Positions 1 through 9,465 of a stretch of DNA of 64,000 nucleotides are shown here, piece after piece. Below the pieces are notes generated by a model. The model saw nothing but the letters and a program-made list of their open reading frames with translations. It searched no databases and was not told the DNA's origin. The position numbers were made by a program, and so were the translations under genes. Position 1 is the stretch's first letter, and every line of letters begins with the position of its first letter. Location: positions 496,001 to 560,000 of the forward strand of contig JADKHM010000019.1 of assembly GCA_016721735.1 (NCBI GenBank), given 5' to 3'. Source of the DNA: Flavobacterium sp. (GTDB taxonomy: Bacteria > Bacteroidota > Bacteroidia > Flavobacteriales > Flavobacteriaceae).

Positions 1-795
1 CGTAATGGTTTTGCTTCCTGCCGACACTCTTTTGTTATCTTCAACAACTTGAACTTGCCCGAAGAAATTACGGCGGTTAGTTGGTACTTGTACGTCGATG
101 TCTAACGATAGCGGCTCTATTTCGAGTTTTCCGGATTTTTGTGGGTACAAGACTGTCTTTCTAAGAACTACGCAACGGCAACGCTCTCCGTTATATTTGC
201 CTTCTTCTGCCACCAGTTGTTTGATGTCGATATTTTGACTCCAAAAATCATTATACTTTGGCTTATTGAGTTCGCGCCAATTGGTAATTCCGATATTGTA
301 ACTGAAGTATAATTTGTAAACAACAGTAATCGGTTCGTTGACATAAGGATTTCCTTTCGAAATTTCTGCTACCAAATGAATGGCATCGTCGGCAGAAACT
401 TGAGGTTCATCGTTCGGATCTCTTGGTTGTTGAACCGCAGCAGTAACGTTGATTTTGATTGGATTTGTTTTGTAAATCTGACCGTTAATTTCAACGGCTG
501 CCTGCTTGATGGTTAATGTTCCCTTTTGGGTTGGTAGCAAAAAATAAGAATAGGATTTATTGAAGGAACTTCTACCATTTATCCAGGATTGACTCACTTG
601 TTGACTTGGTCCAGCTACAATTCTAAAACCTTCAAAAGAGGGCGGAGAGAAATTATCTCCATCGGCGTTCATTGTAAAATCGATGCGCAATCTTTCGTTT
701 AGGCCCAAGGTGTTTTTACTTACTTTGGCTTCAAATTGTACTTGAGCCCAAAGTCCGTGAAAACTAATTAAAAGCAGTATTAAATATTTTTTCAT
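1..795 (-). CDS. batD: BatD, oxygen-tolerance family protein (C-terminus beyond the window)
   Basis: The frame is open for 265 codons from an ATG at 795 to the left edge, so the C-terminal part is missing. The start reads MKKYLILLLISFHGLWAQ, a typical signal peptide, followed by beta-rich sequence (for example GLNERLRIDFTMNADGDNF) characteristic of the N-terminal BatD region. BatD proteins are exported, membrane-anchored partners of the VWA proteins BatA and BatB; the family is linked to aerotolerance and stress resistance, but its molecular role is unresolved. It lies 53 bp downstream of batC, last in a same-strand moxR-DUF58-batA-batB-batC-batD series. The identification rests on sequence flavour plus this very conserved order. 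Confidence 0.85.
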   Translation of the reverse strand, partial: MKKYLILLLISFHGLWAQVQFEAKVSKNTLGLNERLRIDFTMNADGDNFSPPSFEGFRIVAGPSQQVSQSWINGRSSFNKSYSYFLLPTQKGTLTIKQAAVEINGQIYKTNPIKINVTAAVQQPRDPNDEPQVSADDAIHLVAEISKGNPYVNEPITVVYKLYFSYNIGITNWRELNKPKYNDFWSQNIDIKQLVAEEGKYNGERCRCVVLRKTVLYPQKSGKLEIEPLSLDIDVQVPTNRRNFFGQVQVVEDNKRVSAGSKTIT

Positions 796-848
796 TTCGT
801 TTTGCAATCTTAGCATCTAATCGTCTTATAATCGTGCGGTCTCACCAG

Positions 849-1586
849 TTACCAGTCTTTTTCTGTTTGAACGGGTTTCCCTTTTACTTTTTTGGCGTTG
901 ACTTTATCTTGAATTTTTTTCTCTTCATTATTTACAGCATCCAACAAATTCTGTAGCCTTTCTTTGGAAATTCCTCCTGGTTTAGGCTTTGGTTCATTCG
1001 GTTGATCGTTCTGCCCTTTATCCTCTTTTTTGTCTTTATCGCCTTCTTTCTTATCGTCTTGTTTATCTTTTTTGTCGTCTTTCTTTTCTTTGTCCTTTTG
1101 ATCCTTCTTATCGTCTTTCTTGTCGTCCTTTTTCTTATCTTTTTTATCGTCTTTTGGAGGATTGTCTTTCAACATTTTCTTCGCTAAGGCAAAGTTATAC
1201 CTTGTTTCTTCATCTTTAGGGTTGTTTCGCAATGCATTTTTAAACGCTTCAACCGCTTGACCATAATTCTTTTCCTTCATAAAGGCGTTGCCTAAATTGT
1301 GATACGCAAGGTGTTTTTGATCTCGTGAACTGGCGCTTTCGATCGCCTTCATATAAGAATACTTCGCCTCGCCAGCTTGATTTTGCCGATAAATTGAATT
1401 ACCTAAATTGTAACTTGCGGTACTATTTTTTCGAGTTCTTGATAACGATATTCTATAGTCCGCTTCTGCATCTGCGTACTTTTTGGCCTCAAATTCATCG
1501 TTTGCTTTGGGCAGATTTTTGTCGACTTCCTGAGCCAAAGAAACGGAAGAAATAGCTAGCAGAATTAATAAAATGAATTGTCTCAT
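849..1586 (-). CDS. batC: BatC/BatE-like tetratricopeptide repeat protein with Lys/Asp-rich linker
   Basis: The product is 245 aa. A signal peptide (about residues 1-18) precedes at least two or three TPR units (about 22-135), the last with the consensus pattern YHNLGNAFMKEKNYGQAVEA. Residues about 140-205 are almost purely Lys, Asp and Glu, and a short C-terminal helix follows. TPR proteins of Bat operons probably scaffold the VWA proteins BatA and BatB at the membrane; this is inferred from the family. The ATG overlaps the batB stop codon (ATGA), so translation is likely coupled. Calling it batC rather than batE is uncertain because names vary between genera. The linker is compositionally unusual but keeps the frame. 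Confidence 0.8.
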   Translation of the reverse strand: MRQFILLILLAISSVSLAQEVDKNLPKANDEFEAKKYADAEADYRISLSRTRKNSTASYNLGNSIYRQNQAGEAKYSYMKAIESASSRDQKHLAYHNLGNAFMKEKNYGQAVEAFKNALRNNPKDEETRYNFALAKKMLKDNPPKDDKKDKKKDDKKDDKKDQKDKEKKDDKKDKQDDKKEGDKDKKEDKGQNDQPNEPKPKPGGISKERLQNLLDAVNNEEKKIQDKVNAKKVKGKPVQTEKDW

Positions 1587-2623
1587 GATTCTTTTTCGTT
1601 AAACAAATTCAACTTCGTAATCCAATTGGTTTTTCTGTCAAGGAAGAAAACATCTAAAAATAACAACGCAAAAGCAATTCCTAAGAACCACTGAAACTGA
1701 GATTCAAAATCTGCCATTTGCGTCGCTTCAAATTCAGTTTTTTGAATATTGTCTAGTGCTTTTTTTACATAAGCCAGCACTTCTTTGGTAGAATTTCCAT
1801 TAACATAGCCACCTTTAGTTGCTTTAGCGATTTCCTTTAAACTTTCTTGATTCAATTTTGTAATCACCACTTCATTGTTGTTGTCTCTTTTGAAACTTTG
1901 AACAATTCCATTTTGTTTGATTGGAATTGGACCGCCTTTTTCAGTTCCAACGCCGATGGTGATGATCTTCATTCCATTCTTGTTGGCTTCTGCCGCAGCG
2001 TCGTTTGCGCCTTCTGAGTGATCTTCACCATCTGAAATCAATATTAATAACTTACTGGTTTTGTTTCCTTTATCGAAATAGGTTGAAGACAGTTTGATCG
2101 CATCTTCCAGAGAAGTTCCTTGAGAAGATACAATAGACGTATTCATACTTTGTAGAAACATTTTGGAAACGCTATAGTCTGTCGTAATTGGCAAAACAGG
2201 AAAAGCACTGCCCGCGTAAGCTACAATTCCAATTCGATCGTTCCCTAACTGATTGATAATTTGAGAGACGATTTGTTTGCTTTTTTCTAAACGATTTGGT
2301 GCCACGTCTTCAGCGAGCATACTTTTGGAAACGTCCATGGCAAAAACGATATCAATACCTTCGCGTTTGATGGTTTCCATTTTGGTTCCGATTTTAGGAT
2401 TGACCAAACCTAGGATTAAACCGGCTAATGCTACTAACAGTATTGCAAACTTTAAAGTAGGTTTGAAAACAGAGCGTTGTGGACTTAATTTCTTAACCAA
2501 ATCTAGGTCCCCGAATTCGCGTTGTTTTTTTCTTTTCCAATACTGCACGTACAAGAAAAGCAACACCAATAGGGGAATGATGGCTAAAAGGTATAAATAA
2601 CTTTTTTCTTCTAATTCGTACAT
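1583..2623 (-). CDS. batB: BatB, membrane-anchored VWA-domain protein
   Basis: The product is 346 aa with two N-terminal membrane segments (about 10-26 and 58-74), a von Willebrand factor A domain and a third hydrophobic segment near the C-terminus (about 310-330). The MIDAS metal-binding motif DVSKS is at 97-101, and the conserved LILISDGEDHSEG segment follows. This is the standard BatA/BatB architecture, with a VWA domain held at the inner membrane, probably for protein-protein interaction. It starts 2 bp after the batA stop and overlaps the batC start by 4 bp, so it lies within one tight transcription unit. BatA and BatB are paralogues; position and the following TPR gene favour BatB. Confidence 0.88.
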   Translation of the reverse strand: MYELEEKSYLYLLAIIPLLVLLFLYVQYWKRKKQREFGDLDLVKKLSPQRSVFKPTLKFAILLVALAGLILGLVNPKIGTKMETIKREGIDIVFAMDVSKSMLAEDVAPNRLEKSKQIVSQIINQLGNDRIGIVAYAGSAFPVLPITTDYSVSKMFLQSMNTSIVSSQGTSLEDAIKLSSTYFDKGNKTSKLLILISDGEDHSEGANDAAAEANKNGMKIITIGVGTEKGGPIPIKQNGIVQSFKRDNNNEVVITKLNQESLKEIAKATKGGYVNGNSTKEVLAYVKKALDNIQKTEFEATQMADFESQFQWFLGIAFALLFLDVFFLDRKTNWITKLNLFNEKES

Positions 2624-2625
2624 TT

Positions 2626-3627
2626 TTAGATAAAACTTTTAAAGATAGTGTTTCGCAAACCGATTTCAAGTAGCAGTAAAATTCCCGCTAGCAAAACTAA
2701 GGGACGGTATTTCTCATCATAATCATAGTATCGCAACTCTTGAATTTCTGTAGTTTCTAATTTATTGATTTCGTTATAAATTTGAACCAGTTTAGTATTG
2801 CTTGTGGCTCTAAAGTATTTTCCTCCTGTTTTTCGTGCAATGCTTCTCATTAATTTTTCATCAATTTCAACTTGCATCATTCGAAATAAGAATTGTCCGT
2901 TTGGAGCAATTGCATAGGGAAATTCAGCCATTCCGTTGGTTCCAATTCCAATCGTGTATACTTTTATGCCGTATTGTTCTGCGATATCAGATGCGGTTTC
3001 AGGTTCGATAAACCCCGCATTATTGACACCGTCGGTAAGTAAAATAATTACTTTGCTTTTTGCTTTGCTATCTTTCAAACGATTTACTGCTGTGGTAAGT
3101 CCCATTCCGATTCCGGTTCCGTCTTGCAAGACATTGTCGTACTTAATACTACTGATGGCGTCAACAATTACCGCTTTATCACTTGTTACCGGCGTTTTTG
3201 TATACGCTTCAGCCGCGTAAACCACCAAACCGATTCGGTCGTTTGGCCGCTGTTCGGCGAAATCCGACGCCACTCTTTTTAGGGCTTCCATTCTGTTTGG
3301 CTTCAAATCTTTAGCGAGCATACTACCAGATACATCGACTGCAATAACGATGTCGATACCTTTCGTTGTTTTGGTTTCGTTGCTAATATCAACGGTTCTT
3401 GGCCTTGCCATTGCGACAATTACTGCGCTTAAAGCCAGCAATCGCATTACGAACAAAATCGGCTGCAATTTCGCTAGGAATGAAGAACTGGCTTGAAAAC
3501 CTTGCAATGAACTAATTTTCAGCGTTGGTGCTTGCTGTTTTCTTTTCCATAAATACCATCCTATTGCCACAGGTAGCAATAAGAATAGCCAAAAGAAACC
3601 TGGATTTAAAAAAGTGATTTCTTTCAT
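2626..3627 (-). CDS. batA: BatA, membrane-anchored VWA-domain protein
   Basis: The product is 333 aa with N-terminal hydrophobic segments (about 10-26 and 56-74), a VWA domain with MIDAS residues DVSGS at 98-102, the downstream motif VIILLTDGVNNAG, and a C-terminal hydrophobic helix. It belongs to the BatA family of the aerotolerance operon and probably interacts with BatB at the membrane. The start codon overlaps the last base of the preceding stop (TAATG), which suggests translational coupling. Length and domain order are normal and I see no damage. Confidence 0.88.
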   Translation of the reverse strand: MKEITFLNPGFFWLFLLLPVAIGWYLWKRKQQAPTLKISSLQGFQASSSFLAKLQPILFVMRLLALSAVIVAMARPRTVDISNETKTTKGIDIVIAVDVSGSMLAKDLKPNRMEALKRVASDFAEQRPNDRIGLVVYAAEAYTKTPVTSDKAVIVDAISSIKYDNVLQDGTGIGMGLTTAVNRLKDSKAKSKVIILLTDGVNNAGFIEPETASDIAEQYGIKVYTIGIGTNGMAEFPYAIAPNGQFLFRMMQVEIDEKLMRSIARKTGGKYFRATSNTKLVQIYNEINKLETTEIQELRYYDYDEKYRPLVLLAGILLLLEIGLRNTIFKSFI

Positions 3628-5261
3628 TATTCGCTAACTTTTTTAAGTTCGACCGAGTGTAAGATTCGTTCAGAAATTTGGTTTGCATAAGAATCGCCTT
3701 CTAAATGAATAATTCCTATTTGTTGTAATCCGCCTTCCTGATGAAACAGCAAAACCTCATAATAATATTTCGTGCTACTTTTTGAGATGTTGTCAACTCT
3801 AGAAAAAGTACCATAGGCTTTTAGTCCTTTGACGCCTTGTTTTGTGTCGAAATCTTCCTGCTTAACAATCATATTTTGTGCACCTTGACTTTCCACAAAC
3901 TGCAACCAGCCGTCAATTGCTTTGGTCAAATCTATCTCACCTTCTTGTTTGTACTTAAAGGTGGAAACGCCAATTTGAAAATTACCGATTAGACTTCCAT
4001 ACATAAAAGTTTGCATCTCCTTAATCAATGCCATGCCGTCTATCGGTAAGTTCTTAGAAATGTCCGTACGTGTTAGCACTTGTGGTGTTTCTATGGTAAT
4101 ACTTGGATTTCCGTATTCACTAAAAACCCATTCGCCATCTAATAGTTCTTTGGAGGTGTTTCCTAGAATCACGTCTTTTACGTAGGTAAATCCTTTTGTG
4201 GTAACGAAGAAAGCAAAAACGAAGACCACAATTCCGACAAGAATTCCAATAGATAATTGGATTCGCTTCTTACGTTTCTTCAATAATTGCAGTCGAATTT
4301 GTTCTTGTCGTTGCAATTCGTTGAGCAACAATTCGTCTTCATTTTCAACTACAACCGGAATTGATTTGTCTAAAATTACGATAGCTCTTTCGATCTTCTT
4401 TCGATCTTCGGTAATTTCGAATTCGAGCGGTTTAGATTTGGCAAATTTCACCAAATCTGCCTGCTGCAGTACGCGTTCTAGATTCTCCAGCGTCTCTGAT
4501 GATAGCGCCATTTTTTTCTTCTGGGAAGCGTTTCGAAGTCCTTCGATTAGTTCGGAAGTTGTACTTTCCATTGCGGGAACATCAATGGCTTCTTCGATGT
4601 AATTTCGAGCAATATCGGTCAATTCGCTATAGTATGCTTTGACTTCACCACGTTGCCATAATTGCTTTTTCTCTAGCGAATTTAGAAGGCTTGTTGCTTT
4701 TTCTATTGGCGTTTTAAAGAGCTCCTCTTCGATTTTTTTCTTCTGTCTGATTTTTAGAAACCAATAGATGAAAGCGCCGATTCCCGCGAGAAGTAGTAAA
4801 ATCAAGGCCAGTTTCCATATCCAACTTTTGCTCGATTTGACTTCGGCAATTGGTTTTATATCAAAAAGTTTCTGTTTGAGGGTGTCAACGACAACATTAT
4901 TCACCTCAACGCGAATACTGTCTGTAAAAAATGGTTTATTATTAATTAGAATTGTTAATCTTGGTATGCTGTATTTGCCACTATCAAATTGTGTCAATCC
5001 GTACTTTTTGACTAGCTCATACCGGCTGTCTTTTTTGATGGTGTCTATGGCGTACGACTGGATCACTTCTAAAGCGCCGATACTCTTCGGATTTGGAAAA
5101 GCAACTTTGGCAGTAGTGTCAACAGTTGTTCTAAGCGTCAATTTAAATTCGGCACCAATTTTATTTCTAGTTGTATCAATACTAGTTTGCACTTGTTTTT
5201 GTTGCGAAAAAACAACAGAAGTGATTAGTAAAATTGATACAATAAAAAATGTTTTTCTCAT
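3627..5261 (-). CDS. Bat-operon exported protein with two membrane spans, function unknown
   Basis: The product is 544 aa. A signal peptide (about 1-19, ending in FSQ) is followed by a beta-rich periplasmic segment resembling a short BatD-type domain, a membrane helix (about 148-169), a charged helical cytoplasmic region (about 170-320), a second membrane helix (about 328-352) and a C-terminal globular domain. The helical part resembles DUF4381-type regions found in Bat/MoxR operons. It sits between the DUF58 gene and batA, where Bacteroidota operons usually carry such a protein. I infer that it is a membrane partner of the MoxR/VWA system; no catalytic motif is visible. Confidence 0.7.
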   Translation of the reverse strand: MRKTFFIVSILLITSVVFSQQKQVQTSIDTTRNKIGAEFKLTLRTTVDTTAKVAFPNPKSIGALEVIQSYAIDTIKKDSRYELVKKYGLTQFDSGKYSIPRLTILINNKPFFTDSIRVEVNNVVVDTLKQKLFDIKPIAEVKSSKSWIWKLALILLLLAGIGAFIYWFLKIRQKKKIEEELFKTPIEKATSLLNSLEKKQLWQRGEVKAYYSELTDIARNYIEEAIDVPAMESTTSELIEGLRNASQKKKMALSSETLENLERVLQQADLVKFAKSKPLEFEITEDRKKIERAIVILDKSIPVVVENEDELLLNELQRQEQIRLQLLKKRKKRIQLSIGILVGIVVFVFAFFVTTKGFTYVKDVILGNTSKELLDGEWVFSEYGNPSITIETPQVLTRTDISKNLPIDGMALIKEMQTFMYGSLIGNFQIGVSTFKYKQEGEIDLTKAIDGWLQFVESQGAQNMIVKQEDFDTKQGVKGLKAYGTFSRVDNISKSSTKYYYEVLLFHQEGGLQQIGIIHLEGDSYANQISERILHSVELKKVSE

Positions 5262-5283
5262 AGTCTTATGCCAAAGTCGGCCT

Positions 5284-6147
5284 TTATCTCGATTTAAAAT
5301 AACCTAATAATTTCGTCACATAACTTTCGTCTACTCTAGTATTGACGACGCCTGAACCTGATTTGCTAAAAGTCTCTTTAAAATAGTTGATTTTGTCTTG
5401 ATAGTATTTTTCGTAATTCAATCGGACAGATTTTGATCCTGTATTTACCCATTGTACTGCGCCAGTTTCGGCATCTTGCATCGAAACCATTCCGATATTA
5501 GGCATTTTTTCTTCGCGAATATCATATACTCGAATGCCCGTGATATCATGTTTTCTAGAAGCAATTTTAAGGGTTTGTTCGTACTCGTCCGACATAAAAT
5601 CAGAAATCATAAATACAATTGCTTTCTTTTTTTGTGTGCTCGATAGGAATTTTAGAGCTTGAGCGATATCTGTTTTATGACTTAGTGGTTCAAATTCAAT
5701 CAATTCGCGAATAATCCTGAGGACGTGAGATCTTCCTTTTTTAGGTGGAATATAGAGTTCGATTTGGTCTGAAAATAAAATTAAGCCTATCTTATCATTG
5801 TTTTGAGTGGCCGAAAAAGCCATTGTCGCTGCAATTTCTATAACTATATCTTTCTTAAATTGATTCTTAGTTCCAAAACTTTCTGAACCGCTAATATCAA
5901 CCATCAAGATCATCGTAAGTTCTCTTTCTTCTTCGAAAACCTTTACGTGAGCTTCGTTGTATCTGGCTGTTACATTCCAGTCGATTGCGCGGATGTCATC
6001 GCCGTATTGATAAGGTCTAACTTCTGAAAAAGTCATCCCACGACCCTTAAATGACGTGTGATATTCTCCCGAAAAGATATGATCACTCAATCTTCTGGTT
6101 TTAATTTCTATTTTACGGACTTTTTTGAGCAGGTCTTTTGTTTCCAT
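5284..6147 (-). CDS. DUF58 domain protein of the MoxR/Bat operon
   Basis: The product is 287 aa. The DUF58 signature is clear near residues 35-62 (RGMTFSEVRPYQYGDDIRAI then DWNVTARY), followed by a VWA-like fold with MIDAS-type DISGS. DUF58 proteins are almost always encoded next to MoxR AAA+ ATPases and are thought to be their partners or substrates. I chose the ATG at 6147 over an upstream in-frame GTG at 6159, because the protein alignment normally begins near METKDLL. It lies 61 bp downstream of moxR; the gap holds a short GC-rich repeat. Confidence 0.88.
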   Translation of the reverse strand: METKDLLKKVRKIEIKTRRLSDHIFSGEYHTSFKGRGMTFSEVRPYQYGDDIRAIDWNVTARYNEAHVKVFEEERELTMILMVDISGSESFGTKNQFKKDIVIEIAATMAFSATQNNDKIGLILFSDQIELYIPPKKGRSHVLRIIRELIEFEPLSHKTDIAQALKFLSSTQKKKAIVFMISDFMSDEYEQTLKIASRKHDITGIRVYDIREEKMPNIGMVSMQDAETGAVQWVNTGSKSVRLNYEKYYQDKINYFKETFSKSGSGVVNTRVDESYVTKLLGYFKSR

Positions 6148-6155
6148 ATTATTAG

Positions 6156-6178
6156 CCACAGAGGCGCAAAGGCGCTAG
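6156..6178. repeat. Short dispersed repeat, cagaggcgcaaagg type
   Basis: The intergenic sequence between moxR and the DUF58 gene contains the 14-mer cagaggcgcaaagg (6159-6172), which recurs exactly at 39656-39669 upstream of sufS. Both copies lie in gaps between same-strand genes of an operon. From memory, similar GAGGCGCAAAG strings are common in Flavobacterium intergenic DNA; the exact match here is what the sequence shows. Confidence 0.55.
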
Positions 6179-6208
6179 GGTTATTGGATCTAAGGTTTTT
6201 GGAAATCT

Positions 6209-7219
6209 TTATGGAACTTCAACTTCATTTACGATCTTGTTGATAATATCAACAGAGGTGATATTTTCAGCTTCCGCTTCGTAAGTAATTCCGATACGAT
6301 GACGCAATACATCATGCACGACTGCACGAACGTCTTCTGGAATAACATAGCCTCTTCGCTTAATAAATGCATAACATTTTGCTGCATTGGCTAGATTAAT
6401 ACTTCCACGCGGCGAAGCTCCAAATCCGATTAATGGTTTTAGGTTTTGAAGTTTGTATTTTTCTGGATATCTTGTAGCAAAGACAATGTCTAAGATATAT
6501 TTTTCAATTTTCTCGTCCATATACACTTCACGAACGGCAGCTTGAGCTCGAAGAATTTGCTCGATAGAAACCACTTGATTTACTTTTTCGTAGGCGCCAG
6601 TAAGGTTTTGACGAATGACCATGCGCTCTTCTTCCATTTTTGGATAGTCTATCACTGTTTTTAGCATAAAACGATCGACTTGCGCTTCTGGCAAAGGATA
6701 GGTACCTTCTTGTTCAATAGGGTTTTGAGTAGCTAGGACTAAAAATGGTTTGTCTAAAACAAAAGTAGAGTCGCCAATGGTGACTTGCTTTTCTTGCATC
6801 GCTTCTAACAAAGCCGATTGCACTTTGGCAGGCGCTCTATTGATCTCATCTGCTAAAACGAAATTCGCAAAAACGGGTCCCTTTTTTATAGAGAACTCAT
6901 TTTGTTTGATGTTATAAATCATGGTTCCCACAACGTCTGCTGGCAATAAGTCTGGCGTAAATTGAATTCGGCTGAAAGAACCGTGCACCGCTTTTGCTAA
7001 AGTGTTGATTGCTAGAGTTTTTGCCAGTCCAGGAACTCCTTCTAATAAGATATGACCTTGACCAAGCAATCCGATAAGCAATCTTTCGATCATATGCTTT
7101 TGGCCTACAATCACTTTGTTCATTTCCATTGTAAGTAAATCGATGAAAGCACTTTCTCTTTCAATTTTTTCATTAATCGCTCTAATGTCTAGAGTGGTGG
7201 TATTTTCTTCCATTTCCAT
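6209..7219 (-). CDS. moxR: MoxR-family AAA+ ATPase
   Basis: The product is 336 aa and has all the ATPase elements: Walker A GVPGLAKT (near residues 80-87), Walker B VLADEINRAP, sensor 1 ATQNP and the conserved FGASPRG segment in the C-terminal lid. MoxR proteins are chaperone-like ATPases that act with VWA-domain partners, and five such or related genes follow directly on the same strand. It is first in the Bat operon. A second in-frame ATG at 7213 could also serve as the start. Confidence 0.92.
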   Translation of the reverse strand: MEMEENTTTLDIRAINEKIERESAFIDLLTMEMNKVIVGQKHMIERLLIGLLGQGHILLEGVPGLAKTLAINTLAKAVHGSFSRIQFTPDLLPADVVGTMIYNIKQNEFSIKKGPVFANFVLADEINRAPAKVQSALLEAMQEKQVTIGDSTFVLDKPFLVLATQNPIEQEGTYPLPEAQVDRFMLKTVIDYPKMEEERMVIRQNLTGAYEKVNQVVSIEQILRAQAAVREVYMDEKIEKYILDIVFATRYPEKYKLQNLKPLIGFGASPRGSINLANAAKCYAFIKRRGYVIPEDVRAVVHDVLRHRIGITYEAEAENITSVDIINKIVNEVEVP

Positions 7220-7426
7220 GATTTTAGTACAGTGAATTATACTTGTTAATTTTACTGGTGCAAATTGAATTTTTTTTTAAAAGAAAGATGTTAAAAATTG
7301 GTTAAAACTTCTCGAAATCCTTGAATTTTAAGGATGATTTGTGATTGTATTTTTATATTTTTAAGAACTTTAAAGAATAGTTTTTTTTTAATTAAAATAT
7401 AACCTTTTAATCATTCCTTTGTCACT

Positions 7427-8299
7427 ATGAATACACCTCCTTTTTCAAGAATTATTGCTGGAACTATGACCTGGGGCGTTTGGGGTAAAAATCTAAACGA
7501 AAGGCAAATGATCGATTTGATGCATTGTTGTTTAGAAAATGGAATTTCCACTTTTGACCACGCTGATATTTATGGTGGATATACAACAGAAGCCGCTTTT
7601 GGAACAGCTTTTACCTCAAGTAATATTGATCGAGAAACAATCCAATTGATATCTAAATGCGGAATTCAACATCTGTCAAACAACAGAGACAACACGGTCA
7701 AACATTACGACTATTCTAAGAAATATATTATTTGGTCGGCGGAACAATCTTTGAGGAATTTACAGACGGAATATTTGGACCTACTGCTTCTGCATCGACC
7801 AAGTCCTTTGATGCAAACAGACGAAATAGCGGAAGCAGTGATTTATTTGAAAAAAGAAGGTATGATTCGTGATTTTGGCGTTTCTAATTTTACAACGAGT
7901 CAAACAGATTTGATTCGAATGAAAACAGCTGTCAATTTTAATCAAATTCAATTTTCTGTCACTGATTTAGACGCCATGTTAGATGGAGGTTTAGACCATA
8001 TGCAGCTTCATAATATACGTCCCATGGCATGGAATCCGTTAGGGTCTGTATTTAGAAATGATCAAGAAAAATCGATGCGAGTTTCCGCACAAGCAACAAG
8101 GATAGCAGCAAAACATAATGTTTCTCTCGATTTGATATTGCTTGCCTGGATTGTAAAACATCCTGCTCAAATTATTCCAGTTTGCGGTACAACAGACGTG
8201 GACAGGATTTCAAAATTAATGCAAGCAACAAAAATAGAACTATCTTTAGAAGATTGGTTTTCGCTATGGGAGGCTAGCATAGGAAATAAAGTACCTTAA
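7427..8299 (+). CDS. Aldo/keto reductase family oxidoreductase
   Basis: The product is 290 aa, a usual length for bacterial aldo/keto reductases of the YdhF type. The active-site Asp and Tyr lie in FDHADIYGGY near residue 45, the Lys in LISKCGIQ and the His in LLLLHRPSP, and the C-terminal part carries NADPH-binding elements (IIPVCGTTDVDRI). It should reduce carbonyls in the cytosol using NADPH; the substrate cannot be read from sequence. It is divergent from moxR, with a 207-bp AT-rich gap, and is followed 18 bp later by the ATP-binding protein gene, so the two may be cotranscribed. Confidence 0.88.
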   Translation: MNTPPFSRIIAGTMTWGVWGKNLNERQMIDLMHCCLENGISTFDHADIYGGYTTEAAFGTAFTSSNIDRETIQLISKCGIQHLSNNRDNTVKHYDYSKKYIIWSAEQSLRNLQTEYLDLLLLHRPSPLMQTDEIAEAVIYLKKEGMIRDFGVSNFTTSQTDLIRMKTAVNFNQIQFSVTDLDAMLDGGLDHMQLHNIRPMAWNPLGSVFRNDQEKSMRVSAQATRIAAKHNVSLDLILLAWIVKHPAQIIPVCGTTDVDRISKLMQATKIELSLEDWFSLWEASIGNKVP

Positions 8300-8317
8300 G
8301 TTCAAATTTGTCAACCG

Positions 8318-9457
8318 ATGATTAACAAGCGACTTTTGATTAAGAATCTCCTAGCTCATAATGATGAGTCAAGTTTTTACGATAAAAAGCGTCAACTTAA
8401 TTTACACACTCGCGAAGGCAAGGGAAAATTCCTAAAACACATTTGTGCACTTTCAAATTCAAACCCAACCAATAATTCATACATAGTCGTTGGAGTTGAA
8501 GATCATGACAACGAAATTGTCGGCGATGACTTTTTTGATGATAGTCGAATTCAGAACCTAGTCAATGCATTTTTGGAAAATCCACCCAAAATATCCTACG
8601 AAAATGTTCCTTTTCCGAATTTACCCAAAGACAAAGTAGTTGGATTGGTCACTATTAGACCGAAAAGCAAAACCTCTTTCTTCAAAAAAGGCATACATAC
8701 GATTTTGCCCAATACTGTTTTTATTCGAATTGGAAGTAACACGGTTCCGATAGACCATGAATTTGAAAAAAACTATCAAAATACAGAAACAGTTATTGGA
8801 ATTGAAAACAATTCAAGAAACAGCATTGGCTATACTTTAGATGGAGTGATTGATTTTATGAATTTTCGACATAAAGACTTATCCTCAAAATATAAAGTGT
8901 TTAAAGAACTGTTCGTGATTTGTTGGGCTGGTATTCCGAAGAAAGTAAGAGATAAGACTTTCTTATCTCGCGTAGACATTGAACTAATAAACGAACAAAT
9001 TAAATTGTTTTATTCCGCCCAAGATGAAGTCACGATTACTTATGATGAAGATTCCTTTACCATTATTGAATATGTTCCCCTAGGTTTAAACGACAAAACG
9101 AGCTACTATCCATTGGAAAAACAAACGATTCGATTTTATGAAAATGGCTATTATAAAATTGACAGGGAAATATTATTTGAACCACCAGAATTTAATAAGA
9201 AAATGCTTTTTCATATCTACAATTCAAATATGGCGTTGTTGAGCAAACTACAAAAAGGCTCAGTTTTGAATGAAAGGGAATCTCGTGATTTACAAAATTT
9301 GCCTTCTACGTTAATGATATGCTATCTCAATGGTTTTGAAGATGCAAAGCAGAAATTGATTGATGCCAAAGCACTATTAAAACCGTATCCAAATATCTAC
9401 TTATCCTTTAAAGAAGCGCTCCGGATTTTGCGTAAGATGAAGTACGATTTGCAGTAG
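8318..9457 (+). CDS. AlbA/Schlafen-like putative ATP-binding protein
   Basis: The product is 379 aa. The N-terminal approximately 150 residues match the AlbA_2 (Schlafen-type) fold: a conserved acidic or basic patch, then YIVVGVEDHDNEIVG and KDKVVGLVTIRPKSKT. The C-terminal approximately 200 residues are not recognisable to me. AlbA_2 proteins are often annotated as DNA- or ATP-binding transcription factors, but the function here is unknown. It follows the aldo/keto reductase by 18 bp and converges on the next gene with only 8 bp between stops, leaving no room for a terminator. Confidence 0.7.
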   Translation: MINKRLLIKNLLAHNDESSFYDKKRQLNLHTREGKGKFLKHICALSNSNPTNNSYIVVGVEDHDNEIVGDDFFDDSRIQNLVNAFLENPPKISYENVPFPNLPKDKVVGLVTIRPKSKTSFFKKGIHTILPNTVFIRIGSNTVPIDHEFEKNYQNTETVIGIENNSRNSIGYTLDGVIDFMNFRHKDLSSKYKVFKELFVICWAGIPKKVRDKTFLSRVDIELINEQIKLFYSAQDEVTITYDEDSFTIIEYVPLGLNDKTSYYPLEKQTIRFYENGYYKIDREILFEPPEFNKKMLFHIYNSNMALLSKLQKGSVLNERESRDLQNLPSTLMICYLNGFEDAKQKLIDAKALLKPYPNIYLSFKEALRILRKMKYDLQ

Positions 9458-9465
9458 AACACACT

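Noticed and set aside
989..1219. Long plus-strand ORFs opposite batC
   Set aside because: They are the antisense of the Lys/Asp-rich tract, which gives stop-free Phe/Leu/Val-rich frames; no start context or family match.
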